A stretch of 33,095 bases of DNA, taken from positions 1 to 33,095 of the forward strand of contig JBFISC010000005.1 in the NCBI GenBank assembly GCA_041608775.1, given 5' to 3'. Below are positions 1 to 8,023 of this stretch, piece after piece; position 1 is the stretch's first letter, and the number at the start of each line of letters is the position of its first letter. This stretch comes from UBA7803 sp041608775 (GTDB lineage Bacteria > Pseudomonadota > Gammaproteobacteria > Pseudomonadales > Azotimanducaceae). Both the position numbers and the translations under genes were made by a program. The notes beneath the pieces were generated by a model that did no database searches, had not been told where the DNA came from, and was given only the letters and a program-made list of their open reading frames with translations.

Positions 1-1805
1 CGACCGAGGTAGCCGGTATCACGACACTCCAGGCAGCCGCGGGGCCAGTAGACGCGGGTAGGTGGCTTGGCCCGGAACGGCTGGGTGAGCAGTTCCCAGG
101 CTTCCAGGTCCACCTCGTCTTCCACCTTGCAGTGGGGGCACAGGGTGCGCACCAGGCGCTGGGCCATGACCCCTAGCACCGTGGCCTTGATCATGTAGGA
201 GGGCACGCCCAGATCGAGCATCCGGGTGATGGCCGTAGGCGCATCGTTGGTGTGCAGGGTCGAGATCACCAGGTGACCGGTGAGGGCCGCCTGGATGGCC
301 ATCTCGGCGGTCTGCAGATCGCGGACCTCCCCGACCATGATGATGTCCGGATCCTGCCGCAGCAGGGCGCGCACCCCCGACGCGAAGGACACGTCGATGT
401 TGTGCTGCACCTGCATCTGATTGAACGTCGGTTCAACCATTTCGATGGGGTCTTCGATGGTGCAGACGTTGACCTCGGAGGTCGCCAGCTGCTTGAGCGT
501 CGAGTACAGCGTGGTGGTCTTGCCCGAGCCCGTGGGGCCGGTCACCAGGACGATGCCGTTGGGGTTGTGCACCATGCTCTGCCAGCGATCGTAGTCCTTG
601 CCGGTGAGGCCGAGCTCGCCGAAGCTGCGCAGCAGCACGTCCGGATCGAACACCCGCAGCACCATCTTCTCGCCGAACGCCGTGGGCAGAGTCGACAACC
701 GCAGCTCCACCTCGTCGCCGTCGGGGCTCTTGGTCTTCACCCGTCCGTCCTGGGGCCGGCGCTTCTCCGCCACGTCCATGCGGCCGAGGATCTTCAACCG
801 GCTCGTTACCGCCGCATTCACGGCGCTCGGCAGCTCGTAGACGTGGTGCAGCACGCCGTCGATGCGGAAGCGGATGTAGCCCTTGTCCCGCCGCGGCTCG
901 ATGTGAATGTCGCTGGCGCGCTGGTCGAACGCGTACTGCAGCAGCCAGTCGACGATGTTCACCACGTGGGCGTCGTTGGCCTCGGGGCTCTTCAGCGCCC
1001 CGAGCTCGAGCATCTGCTCGAAGTTGGCGATGTTGCTGACCTCGAGCCCGGCCTCGCCGGCCTTCGAGACCGCCCGAGCCATGGTGTAGAACTCGAGCAT
1101 GTAGCGGTTCAGATCCGCGGGGTTGGCCACCACCCGGCGGATCCGCCGGCCCCGCAGGGTCTGGGTGAGCATGGTCTCCCACTGGTACATGAACGGCTGG
1201 CCGCTGGCGATCACCACCTCGTCGTCGCTGACCTCGACGGCGAGGATGTTGTGGCGCTGGGCGAACGCGTAGGACATCACCTCGGTGACGGCGTTGACGT
1301 TGATCTTCAGCGGGTCGATGCGCAGGTACGGCTGTCCGCTCATCGCGCACAGCCACTCGGTGAGGGTCTCCAGGTCCAGCAGCGAGCCGGGGTTGTTGCG
1401 GTTCTCGAACTCCCGGGCGGCAACGATCTCCAGCGGATGCTGGATCAGCTCCTTCTTGGTGCGCGGCGCGATGAGCACGTCTTCGGCCTGGCGCTGGCTG
1501 ATGAAGCCTTCCTGCACCAGCTGATCGAGCACCACCGGAAGGTCGAGCAGACGCTCGGTACCGGTCAGTCGCTCCGAGAGCTTACGGCCCCTGGCCGGCC
1601 CGTCGTGCGCCCGCGGCGGAGGCCTAGCGGCAGCGGCAGCCGGATCCTGCGCCAGCGCCTCGGCCGCAGCCCCGCCGGGTTCGGGTTCGGGTTGCGGGTC
1701 CGCAGGTGCGGCTTCCACCCGGACTTCCCGGCCCTCGTCGGCGACATCGCCGGGCCCATCCTGGGCGGCCCCGTCCGGGGGCGAGCTAGTAACGGGAGTG
1801 GCCAC
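1..1805 (-). CDS. GspE/PilB-family secretion or type IV pilus ATPase (3' end cut by window edge)
   Basis: Cytoplasmic hexameric ATPase of the type II secretion/type IV pilus family, which powers pilus or pseudopilus assembly. The minus-strand frame opens at GTG 1805, directly after an in-frame TAG (1808-1806), and runs off the left edge after about 601 residues. The first ~80 residues are Pro/Ala-rich and low complexity. An N-terminal GspE domain follows, then the ATPase core with Walker A GPTGSGKTT (about residues 423-431), the Asp box with CTIEDPIE, Walker B RQDPDIIMVGEVRD and the His box GHLVISTLHTND. Four zinc-type cysteines are visible (C556, C559, C591, C594), typical of GspE and PilB. 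Probably only a few dozen C-terminal residues are missing. Because no pil or gsp neighbours are in view, I cannot say which system it serves. A later start is possible, as the acidic/proline-rich head is poorly conserved in general. Confidence 0.9.
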   Translation of the reverse strand, partial: MATPVTSSPPDGAAQDGPGDVADEGREVRVEAAPADPQPEPEPGGAAAEALAQDPAAAAARPPPRAHDGPARGRKLSERLTGTERLLDLPVVLDQLVQEGFISQRQAEDVLIAPRTKKELIQHPLEIVAAREFENRNNPGSLLDLETLTEWLCAMSGQPYLRIDPLKINVNAVTEVMSYAFAQRHNILAVEVSDDEVVIASGQPFMYQWETMLTQTLRGRRIRRVVANPADLNRYMLEFYTMARAVSKAGEAGLEVSNIANFEQMLELGALKSPEANDAHVVNIVDWLLQYAFDQRASDIHIEPRRDKGYIRFRIDGVLHHVYELPSAVNAAVTSRLKILGRMDVAEKRRPQDGRVKTKSPDGDEVELRLSTLPTAFGEKMVLRVFDPDVLLRSFGELGLTGKDYDRWQSMVHNPNGIVLVTGPTGSGKTTTLYSTLKQLATSEVNVCTIEDPIEMVEPTFNQMQVQHNIDVSFASGVRALLRQDPDIIMVGEVRDLQTAEMAIQAALTGHLVISTLHTNDAPTAITRMLDLGVPSYMIKATVLGVMAQRLVRTLCPHCKVEDEVDLEAWELLTQPFRAKPPTRVYWPRGCLECRDTGYLG

Positions 1806-1834
1806 CTAAGTCCCTGATTTAGCCAACTTTTGCC

Positions 1835-1863
1835 AGTAAACGGCATGGCTTCGGCAAATGCAA
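1835..1863 (-). promoter_or_regulatory. possible sigma70-type promoter for the GspE/PilB ATPase gene
   Basis: On the minus strand a TTGCAT box (1863-1858) is followed after exactly 17 bases by TTTACT (1840-1835), about 30 bases before the GTG start. The match to consensus is moderate (3/6 and 4/6) and the assignment is inference. Confidence 0.3.
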
Positions 1864-1944
1864 CCGGCAGCCTGACCATTCATGACGGGGGTCTCAGACG
1901 GAGTCCCGGATCCACGCCCGCAGCGTCGGCGCCGGGCGCTGTTG

Positions 1945-1950
1945 TAGAAT
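1945..1950 (+). promoter_or_regulatory. possible -10 element for argA-ilvD
   Basis: TAGAAT lies 37 bases before the argA GTG in the 182-base divergent region. No good -35 box is seen at the expected distance, so this is a weak call. No clear ARG-box operator was recognised by eye. Confidence 0.3.
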
Positions 1951-1987
1951 TCGCCGTTTGCCGAACGCCGGCCCAGCGAGGACTTCA

Positions 1988-3304
1988 GTGGACACCAGCG
2001 GTTACGCCAGATGGTTCCGGGCTTCCACGCCCTACATCAGCGCGCACCGGAACCGCACCTTCGTGGTGCTGCTCGGCGGCGAGGCCATCGCCCACGCCAA
2101 CCTGGCCAACATCGTCCACGATCTGGCGTTGCTCCACGTCCTGGGAGTCCGTCTGGTGCTGATCCACGGGGCCCGTCCGCAGATCGACGAGAGCCTGCCG
2201 AACAGCCGCTTTCACGGGCACCGGCGGATCACCGACCGCGATACCCTGGAGACCTTTCTCGGCGTCTACGGCCAGGTGCGGGCCAGCCTCGAGGCGCACT
2301 TCTCCACCGGCCTGCCCACCAGCCCGCTGCGCAACGTGGACATCGCCACGGCAACCGGAAACTTCGTGGTCGCCCGGCCGATCGGCGTGCTCGACGGCGT
2401 CGACCACCTGTTCACCGGCCAGGTGCGGAAGATCCACGCCGACCGGATCCGGGCGCTGCTGGATGCGCGCACCCTGGTGATGCTCTCGCCCATGGGCTAC
2501 TCGCCCTCCGGCCAGGTCTTCAATCTGGCCGCAGACGAGCTGGCCGCGGACACGGCCATGGCCCTCGGGGCGGACAAGCTGATCATGTTCGACGCCGAGG
2601 GCTACGTGAAGGACGAGGCAGGACGCAACCGCCACGAGCTGATCCCCGCGGAGCTCGAGGCGCTGCTCGAGCGCACCGACCCGGAGCCGTACGTGGCCAA
2701 CCAGCTGCGTGCCATGGTGCGGGCCTGCCGCGGCGGCGTGCCGCGTTGCCACCTGGTGAGCTACGCCGAGGACGGCGCGCTCCTCGAGGAGCTGTTCACC
2801 GCCCGCGGCCACGGCACCGAGCTGCTGGAAACGCGCCTCGACATGGTGCGCCCGGCGCGCAGCGAGGACGTGGCCGGTATCGTCGAGGTAATCCGACCGC
2901 TGGAAGAGGCCGGGGTGCTGGTGCGCCGGGACCGCGACCGGCTGGAGCTGGAGATCGGCAACTTCCACGTCGCCGAGCTCGACGGCATCGTGATCGGCTG
3001 CTGCGCGCTGTACCCCGTCGAGGATGCGGCGGAGCTCGCCTGCGTGGCCGTGCACGGCGCCTACCGCGGCTCCGGCATGAAGCCGGGCATCGGCGAGCGG
3101 CTGCTGGCCGGCGCCGAGGCGGCGGCCCGCAGTTCCGGCATCCGCAAGCTGTTCGTTCTCACCACCCAGACCCGGGACTGGTTCCTGGAGCACGGCTTCG
3201 AGGAGGCCGGTATCGAGGACCTGCCGGCCCCGCGGCAGGCGCTGTACAACTTCCAACGCAATTCCAAAGTTCTGATCAAGCACCTGGTACCCAGCGATGA
3301 GTAA
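1988..3304 (+). CDS. argA: N-acetylglutamate synthase (amino-acid N-acetyltransferase)
   Basis: Transfers acetyl from acetyl-CoA to glutamate, the first step of arginine synthesis; in this family it is normally feedback-inhibited by arginine. The 438-residue product has the classic two-part layout. An amino-acid-kinase-like domain (about 20-280) begins FVVLLGGEAI. A GNAT domain (about 285-430) includes LACVAVHGAYRGSGMKPGIG, near the acetyl-CoA loop, and FLEHGFEEAGI. Length is close to E. coli ArgA (about 440). I chose GTG 1988 because GAGGA (1978-1982) sits 5 bases upstream and the protein then begins with the usual GYARWFRASTPYI region; an in-frame TTG at 1958 is the alternative. The 3' end overlaps ilvD by 8 bases, suggesting co-translation. 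Confidence 0.95.
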   Translation: MDTSGYARWFRASTPYISAHRNRTFVVLLGGEAIAHANLANIVHDLALLHVLGVRLVLIHGARPQIDESLPNSRFHGHRRITDRDTLETFLGVYGQVRASLEAHFSTGLPTSPLRNVDIATATGNFVVARPIGVLDGVDHLFTGQVRKIHADRIRALLDARTLVMLSPMGYSPSGQVFNLAADELAADTAMALGADKLIMFDAEGYVKDEAGRNRHELIPAELEALLERTDPEPYVANQLRAMVRACRGGVPRCHLVSYAEDGALLEELFTARGHGTELLETRLDMVRPARSEDVAGIVEVIRPLEEAGVLVRRDRDRLELEIGNFHVAELDGIVIGCCALYPVEDAAELACVAVHGAYRGSGMKPGIGERLLAGAEAAARSSGIRKLFVLTTQTRDWFLEHGFEEAGIEDLPAPRQALYNFQRNSKVLIKHLVPSDE

Positions 3305-4985
3305 CAAACGCCCCTTCAGGCGGCCCTATTCCTCTCTCGTGGTCGATGGCGTCAAGCAGGCCGCCGCCCGCGCCATGCTCTACCCTACGGGCTTCACCGA
3401 GGAGGATTTCAAGAAGCCCCAGATCGGCATCGCTTCGCTGTGGAGCCGGGTCACGCCATGCAACATGCACATCGACCAGCTCGCGGAAGCCGCCGCCCTC
3501 GGCGGCGACGAGGCCGGCGGCAAGAGCGTGATCTTCAACACTATCACCGTGTCCGACGGCATCTCGATGGGCACGCCGGGAATGCGCTACTCGCTGGTAT
3601 CGCGGGAGGTCATTGCCGATTCCATCGAAACCGTGGTCGGCGCCCAGGGGTTCGACGGCTTCGTGGCCATCGGCGGCTGCGACAAGAACATGCCCGGCTG
3701 CGCCATGGCCATGGCGCGCCTGGACCGACCCAGCGTGTTCGTCTACGGCGGTACCATTCAGCCGGGGAAGGAGCGGCGCGACGTGGTTTCCGTGTTCGAG
3801 GCCGTGGGGAAACACTCGGCGGGCGCGATCTCCGACATCGAGCTGAAGGAGGTCGAGTCCACGGCGATCCCGGGGCCGGGATCGTGCGGCGGCATGTACA
3901 CGGCGAACACCATGGCCAGCGCCATCGAGGCGCTGGGGCTGTCGCTGCCGAACAGCTCCGCTCAGGAGGCGGTATCCGAAAGCAAGCGCCGGGACAGCTA
4001 CGACGCCGGCGCCGCGGTCTTCGACCTGGTCAACCGCGGCATCAAGCCCAGCGACATCCTCTGCCTGGAGGCGTTCGAGAACGCCATCACCACCGTCATT
4101 GCGCTGGAGGGATCCACCAACGCGGTGCTGCACCTGCTGGCGATTGCCGACGCCGCCGGCATCCCGCTGTCCATCGACGACTTCACCCGGATCGGCGCCC
4201 GCACGCCGGTGCTCGCCGACATGCGCCCGGCGGGCCAGTACGCCATGAGCGAGCTGATCGCCATCGGCGGCATCCAGCCGCTGATGAAGATCCTGCTCGA
4301 CGAGGGCATGCTGCACGGCGACTGCCTGACCGTGACCGGGCGCACCCTGGGGGAGAATCTGGCGGACGTGGCGCCCTATCCCAAAGAGCAGAAGGTGATT
4401 CGGCCACTCTCGGACCCGGTCAAGAAGGACTCGCATCTGGTGATCCTCTACGGCAACCTCGCACCTGCCGGTGCCGTCGCCAAGATCACCGGTCACGAGG
4501 GTCTGCGCTTCACCGGAACGGCTCGCTGCTTCCACGGCGAAGAAGCCGCGATGCAGGCCATCCTGGACGGGGTCGTGGCGAAGGGCGACGTGGTCGTGGT
4601 GCGTTACGAAGGGCCGAAGGGCGGCCCCGGAATGCGTGAGATGCTCTCACCCACCAGCGCCATCAACGGTCGCGGCCTGTCCAACGACGTGGCGCTGATT
4701 ACCGACGGACGCTTCTCCGGCGGCTCCCATGGCTTCGTCATCGGCCACATCACCCCGGAAGCCTTCGAAGGCGGGCCCATCGCCCTCGTCGAGGACGGCG
4801 ACGAGATCACCGTGGATGCGGAGCGCCGGGAGATCACCCTCCACGTGCCCGAGGCCGAGCTCGCCGCCAGGCGCCAGCGCTGGCAGGCCCCGGCGCCCTA
4901 CGCCCGGCGCGGCGTGCTGGCCAAGTACGCGCGCCTGGTGAGCTCCGCCAGCGAAGGGGCGGTCACGGACAAGTATCTGAACTGA
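3297..4985 (+). CDS. ilvD: dihydroxy-acid dehydratase
   Basis: Fe-S enzyme that dehydrates 2,3-dihydroxy-isovalerate and 2,3-dihydroxy-3-methylvalerate to the keto acids that precede valine, isoleucine and leucine. It has 562 residues, the size of the shorter IlvD class rather than the ~616-residue E. coli enzyme. Cluster and metal residues are visible: C55 (TPCN), VSDGIS with D87, GGCDKNMPGC (C128, K130, C135), GPGSCGGMYTANTM (C197) and the C-terminal GRFSGGSHGFVIGH. From knowledge of the family, the three cysteines C55/C128/C197 fit a [2Fe-2S] type, and K130 fits the carbamylated lysine that binds magnesium. The start codon lies inside the end of argA, so translation is probably coupled. 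Confidence 0.97.
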   Translation: MSNKRPFRRPYSSLVVDGVKQAAARAMLYPTGFTEEDFKKPQIGIASLWSRVTPCNMHIDQLAEAAALGGDEAGGKSVIFNTITVSDGISMGTPGMRYSLVSREVIADSIETVVGAQGFDGFVAIGGCDKNMPGCAMAMARLDRPSVFVYGGTIQPGKERRDVVSVFEAVGKHSAGAISDIELKEVESTAIPGPGSCGGMYTANTMASAIEALGLSLPNSSAQEAVSESKRRDSYDAGAAVFDLVNRGIKPSDILCLEAFENAITTVIALEGSTNAVLHLLAIADAAGIPLSIDDFTRIGARTPVLADMRPAGQYAMSELIAIGGIQPLMKILLDEGMLHGDCLTVTGRTLGENLADVAPYPKEQKVIRPLSDPVKKDSHLVILYGNLAPAGAVAKITGHEGLRFTGTARCFHGEEAAMQAILDGVVAKGDVVVVRYEGPKGGPGMREMLSPTSAINGRGLSNDVALITDGRFSGGSHGFVIGHITPEAFEGGPIALVEDGDEITVDAERREITLHVPEAELAARRQRWQAPAPYARRGVLAKYARLVSSASEGAVTDKYLN

Positions 4986-5012
4986 GCCACGGTTCAGCGC
5001 CGCAGGTCGAGC

Positions 5013-5018
5013 TATAGT
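5013..5018 (+). promoter_or_regulatory. possible -10 element for the diguanylate cyclase gene
   Basis: TATAGT in the 63-base gap between ilvD and the GGDEF gene, 30 bases before the ATG. No convincing -35 box is seen. This gap contains no obvious terminator for ilvD. Confidence 0.25.
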
Positions 5019-5048
5019 TATCTCGAATAACGGAAGCTTTCTTCACGG

Positions 5049-5822
5049 ATGAGTCGTCGGCCGCCCTCCATTCCGCGCCAGATCGTGCTGGTGACGCTGG
5101 CCTGTATCGCCGGATCGGTAGCCATCACCGCGGCCGTCAACTATGCGGTGACCGGCAAGCCAGGGCTGGGGCTCGGCATGTTCATCGCCGTGCTGGCGCC
5201 GGCCATTCTGGTCCCGATCGGCAGCTACTCCCACATCTCCCTGACCCACCGGCTGCGCGCGGCCAACGACCAGCTGCGCCTGCTGTCGCAGACCGATCCG
5301 CTGACCCAGACCTACAACCGCCGGCGTTTCATCGAGGTAGCCGAGGCCCAGCTGGCGCTGGCGCGCCGCCACTGCTTCCCCACCAGCGTGCTGCTCATCG
5401 ACTTCGACCACTTCAAGACCATCAACGACGATCACGGCCACCTGGCCGGTGATCATGTGCTGGTGGAAGCGAGCAGGCTGATCCGCGACATGCTGCGGGA
5501 CTCCGACTCCCTGGCCCGCTTCGGCGGCGAGGAGTTCATCTGCCTGTTGCCGCACACCGCCCGCGAAGGGGCGCGGATGGTCGCGGAGCGGATCATCGGC
5601 GCCATGCGTGGGCACGTCTTCGAGCACGACGGCAAGGAGATCCAGGTCACCATCAGCATCGGCGGCGTGACCTGCGAGACCAGCGACACCAGCCTCGAGC
5701 GGATGACCTCGAGGGCCGACAGCCTGATGTACGACGCGAAGCAGGCGGGCCGCGATCGCTATATCATCGAGGCCCTGGCACGCCAGAACACGCTGCCGCT
5801 ACCGGAGGCAGCAGCGTCCTGA
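5049..5822 (+). CDS. membrane-bound GGDEF diguanylate cyclase
   Basis: Predicted to condense two GTP into cyclic-di-GMP, the second messenger that governs motility and biofilm state. Of 257 residues, the first ~65 form two hydrophobic segments (about 11-32 and 41-60) with a very short loop, and no separate sensor domain is seen. The GGDEF domain follows with DPLTQTYNRR (83-92), DFDHFKTIND (118-127) and the intact active site GGEEF (159-163). An RDSD motif (150-153) lies exactly five residues before it, which is the canonical RxxD inhibitory site. An active, product-inhibited enzyme is therefore expected. What signal the small membrane part senses is unknown. It stands alone after ilvD. Confidence 0.93.
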   Translation: MSRRPPSIPRQIVLVTLACIAGSVAITAAVNYAVTGKPGLGLGMFIAVLAPAILVPIGSYSHISLTHRLRAANDQLRLLSQTDPLTQTYNRRRFIEVAEAQLALARRHCFPTSVLLIDFDHFKTINDDHGHLAGDHVLVEASRLIRDMLRDSDSLARFGGEEFICLLPHTAREGARMVAERIIGAMRGHVFEHDGKEIQVTISIGGVTCETSDTSLERMTSRADSLMYDAKQAGRDRYIIEALARQNTLPLPEAAAS

Positions 5823-5920
5823 CGGCGTGCGGCCAGCGACGGAGGCATCGCCGTGTCTGCCATCGAACCTGTGGACCCTGCATCGGCTGGACGCTGCGAC
5901 CGGGTCGGGGCGGCGCGCGC

Positions 5921-6238
5921 GTGATCGAGCAGCTCATCAGCAAGCGCGACGACCTGCTGATCCGCCGCCTGATTCTGGCTCCGGGCGAGGCCATGCGCTG
6001 GCACACCGACCTCTGCCGACGTTTCACCGTGGTCATCAGCGGCAGCCTGCTGCGGATCGAGTTCCGGGGCTCCCCGGAATCCCTGCAGGTCTGCGTGCGC
6101 CCCGGCCAGGCGGACTGGGATCTCCCCGATCCCCGGGTTCATCGCGCCGTCAACGTCGGACCGGAGAGCTACGAGGAGGTAGTCACCTTCTTCCTCGACC
6201 GTCCGGAGCAGACCCCGCAGCCGGAACCCGGGGATTGA
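5921..6238 (+). CDS. small cupin-like protein
   Basis: A 105-residue protein that reads as a single cupin-type beta-barrel: GEAMRWHTDLCRRFTVVISG resembles the first cupin strand pair and PDPRVHRAVNVGPESYEEV the second. Only some of the usual metal-binding histidines are evident (H28, H71), so catalytic activity cannot be claimed; many such proteins are binding or sensor domains. Start GTG 5921 is chosen because no ATG, GTG or TTG lies in frame between it and the end of the upstream gene, and because it gives a complete barrel. The ribosome-binding site is weak. Its stop lies 6 bases before the next gene, so the two are probably co-transcribed. Confidence 0.7.
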   Translation: MIEQLISKRDDLLIRRLILAPGEAMRWHTDLCRRFTVVISGSLLRIEFRGSPESLQVCVRPGQADWDLPDPRVHRAVNVGPESYEEVVTFFLDRPEQTPQPEPGD

Positions 6239-6244
6239 TGCCGC

Positions 6245-6610
6245 GTGGGCTACGCGGTTGCCGCCGATCTGGTGCTGATCGTCCACCTCGGATTCGTGGT
6301 TGCCGTCGTGCTCGGCGGGTTCGGCTGGCTGTGGTGGCGATGGGCGCCCCTCGTCCATCTGCCCATTGCGGCATGGGGCGCATTCGTCGAGATCTCCGGC
6401 ACCATCTGTCCGCTGACGGTCTGGGAGAACGCCCTGCTCCGGGCCGCCGGCGACGCCGGCTACGAGGGGAGCTTCGTGAGCCACTATCTGCTCGCCACGC
6501 TGTACCCGGAGACCCTGACCCGCCCCACCCAACTCGCTCTCGCTACCGTCGTGATCCTCGCGAACGCCGTGATCTACCTCTGGGTCTGGAGGCGCAGAGC
6601 GCGTCGCTGA
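6245..6610 (+). CDS. DUF2784 family membrane protein
   Basis: A 121-residue inner-membrane protein of unknown function. The family signature is clear: HLPIAAWGAFVEISGTICPL, then ENALLRAAGDAGYEGSF and VSHYLLATLYPE. I see three to four hydrophobic segments (about 5-27, 35-55, 95-113), with the conserved polar motif in the loops and a basic C-terminal tail WRRRARR that should face the cytoplasm. GTG 6245 is the start that gives the usual N-terminus beginning in the first membrane helix; an ATG at 6238 is in another frame. It sits directly behind the cupin-like gene. No biochemical role is established for the family. Confidence 0.88.
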   Translation: MGYAVAADLVLIVHLGFVVAVVLGGFGWLWWRWAPLVHLPIAAWGAFVEISGTICPLTVWENALLRAAGDAGYEGSFVSHYLLATLYPETLTRPTQLALATVVILANAVIYLWVWRRRARR

Positions 6611-6704
6611 ATGTTGCGCGCCGGTTCGCGAACCTGGCGGCCCGGCGTTGAATTCCCGCCGCCGCTTGCGCACTATCTACCGAGTCGCAGAGGGAGCGAA
6701 GTCT

Positions 6705-7202
6705 GTGCGAACCAGCTTTATCGCAGCGCTGCTGGCAGGGGTGGGATTGCTGCCGATGACGGCGGTGGCCGCCGACGGCCGCGTGGACCGGGTGATCATC
6801 GACAAGAGCGAACGCTCGCTGGTGCTGGTGAACGGAGATCGCCCGATCAGAAGCTACACCGTGGCGCTGGGCGCCTCACCGAAGGGGCCGAAGCGCTTCG
6901 AGGGCGACGAGCGCACGCCGGAAGGCGTGTACACCATCGACTTCCGCAACGACAACAGCGCGTTTCACCTGGCGCTGCGCATCTCCTACCCCAACGAAGC
7001 GGATCGCATGCGCGCCCTGGAGGCGGGTCTCGACCCGGGCGGCCAGATCATGATCCACGGCCTCAAGAACGGTCAGGGCTGGCTGGGCGAGCGTCATCTC
7101 GGCGACGACTGGACCGATGGCTGCATTGCCGTCACCAACGCCGAAATCGAAGAGATCTGGTCTCTGGTCGACCTGGGCACGCCCGTCGAGATCCGGCCCT
7201 GA
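6705..7202 (+). CDS. periplasmic L,D-transpeptidase (YkuD domain)
   Basis: Predicted to make or remodel 3-3 peptidoglycan cross-links, or to attach proteins to the wall, in the periplasm. GTG 6705 is preferred because AGGGAG (6691-6696) lies 8 bases upstream and the protein then starts with a clean signal peptide (hydrophobic 5-20, cleavage near AVAA, residue 23). The mature domain has RTPEGVYTIDF, the catalytic histidine in MIHGLKNG (H118) and the nucleophile in DDWTDGCIAVTN (C140). The common SHGC motif here reads TDGC, a variant I know from the YafK/ErfK-like branch. At 165 residues it is a minimal single-domain enzyme without LysM or peptidoglycan-binding modules. Confidence 0.9.
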   Translation: MRTSFIAALLAGVGLLPMTAVAADGRVDRVIIDKSERSLVLVNGDRPIRSYTVALGASPKGPKRFEGDERTPEGVYTIDFRNDNSAFHLALRISYPNEADRMRALEAGLDPGGQIMIHGLKNGQGWLGERHLGDDWTDGCIAVTNAEIEEIWSLVDLGTPVEIRP

Positions 7203-7248
7203 CCGCTGCGCGCGGCGTCTGCAGCAACGGGCAGGACCGGTCCGCGGC

Positions 7249-7710
7249 GTGAAGATCTGGGTAGACGCCGACGCCTGCCCCAACCCGATCAAAGCCATCG
7301 TCTTCCGCGCCGCGGAGCGCCTCGGCATCACCACGCTGCTGGTGGCCAACCATCACGTGCGGGTGCCGCCATCGAAGTTCATTTCCAGCCTGCAGGTTCC
7401 GGCCGGATTCGACGTCGCCGACCGGGCCATCGCCGACGCCCTGGATGCCGGCGACCTGGTGATCACCGCTGACGTGCCGCTGGCCGCCGAGGTCGTGGCC
7501 CGCGGCGGCACCGGTCTGAACCCCAGGGGCACGCTGTACACGGCTGAGAACATCCACGATCACCTGGCCCGACGGAACCTGATGGAACAGCTGCGCGACA
7601 GCGGTACCATCCGCAGCACCCAGAGCACCATCGGGCGGACCGACCTGCAGGCATTTGCCAACGCGCTCGACAAGCACCTCGCGAGCTCGGGCGGCGGCAA
7701 AGGCGTGTAA
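7249..7710 (+). CDS. YaiI/YqxD family protein (UPF0178)
   Basis: A 153-residue cytosolic protein of the conserved YaiI/YqxD family, whose function is not established. The fold is PIN-like by family knowledge, with acidic residues near the start. The family hallmark KIWVDADACPNPIK opens the protein, followed by DLVITADVPLAAEVV and GGTGLNPRGTLYTAENI. GTG 7249 is the natural start because it places KIWVDADACP at the N-terminus; longer versions would add residues overlapping the upstream transpeptidase gene. Spacing to its neighbours (46 bases before, 39 after) fits a shared transcript. The acidic triad-like residues (D6, D8 and D82 in the ITAD segment) suggest a metal-dependent nuclease fold, but activity is inference. 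Confidence 0.9.
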   Translation: MKIWVDADACPNPIKAIVFRAAERLGITTLLVANHHVRVPPSKFISSLQVPAGFDVADRAIADALDAGDLVITADVPLAAEVVARGGTGLNPRGTLYTAENIHDHLARRNLMEQLRDSGTIRSTQSTIGRTDLQAFANALDKHLASSGGGKGV

Positions 7711-7749
7711 CATGTCGCGTCGATCCTCCGAGCATCACGGAACCCGGGC

Positions 7750-8019
7750 ATGAGCAATCACGACATCAAGACCACCCTGGCGCAGCTCCACGATGAGCTG
7801 GAAAGCACGCCCGAGCTGGACGAGGACCTGCGCGAGCTGCTCCGGGAAGTGGACACGGACATCCACGCGCTGCTGGCCGCCGAGAACGACGACGACGGCG
7901 CCCTGGACGGCCTGCGCGAGCGGGTCGAATCCCTGGCCGCCGACTTCGCCGCCCGCCACCCCAACACCGAAGTGTTCTTTCGCGAGCTGATCAACGCCCT
8001 CGGCCGGATGGGAATCTGA
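7750..8019 (+). CDS. DUF4404 family protein
   Basis: A small acidic helical protein of 89 residues, function unknown. The pattern LHDELESTPELDEDLRELL, a middle helix rich in Leu and Glu, and the ending FAARHPNTEVFFRELIN followed by LGRMGI match the DUF4404 family as I know it. Heptad-like spacing of Leu/Val suggests a coiled coil or helical hairpin. No catalytic residues are evident. It lies 39 bases after the YaiI-like gene and 4 bases before the CYTH-like gene, so it is likely in the same operon. Confidence 0.85.
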   Translation: MSNHDIKTTLAQLHDELESTPELDEDLRELLREVDTDIHALLAAENDDDGALDGLRERVESLAADFAARHPNTEVFFRELINALGRMGI

Positions 8020-8023
8020 TGCC

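Noticed and set aside
252..1817. Long plus-strand open frame opposite the GspE/PilB gene
   Set aside because: It is antisense to a gene with full ATPase motifs; its product is rich in His, Gln, Arg and Val, the usual look of antisense frames in GC-rich coding DNA.
1985..3307. 440-codon minus-strand frame opposite argA
   Set aside because: Antisense to a clear argA; composition is that of a shadow frame and it has no recognisable domain.
5827..6651. Plus-strand frame overlapping the cupin-like and DUF2784 genes
   Set aside because: The product is Arg/Gly/Pro-rich without motifs, while the other frame gives two family-like proteins.
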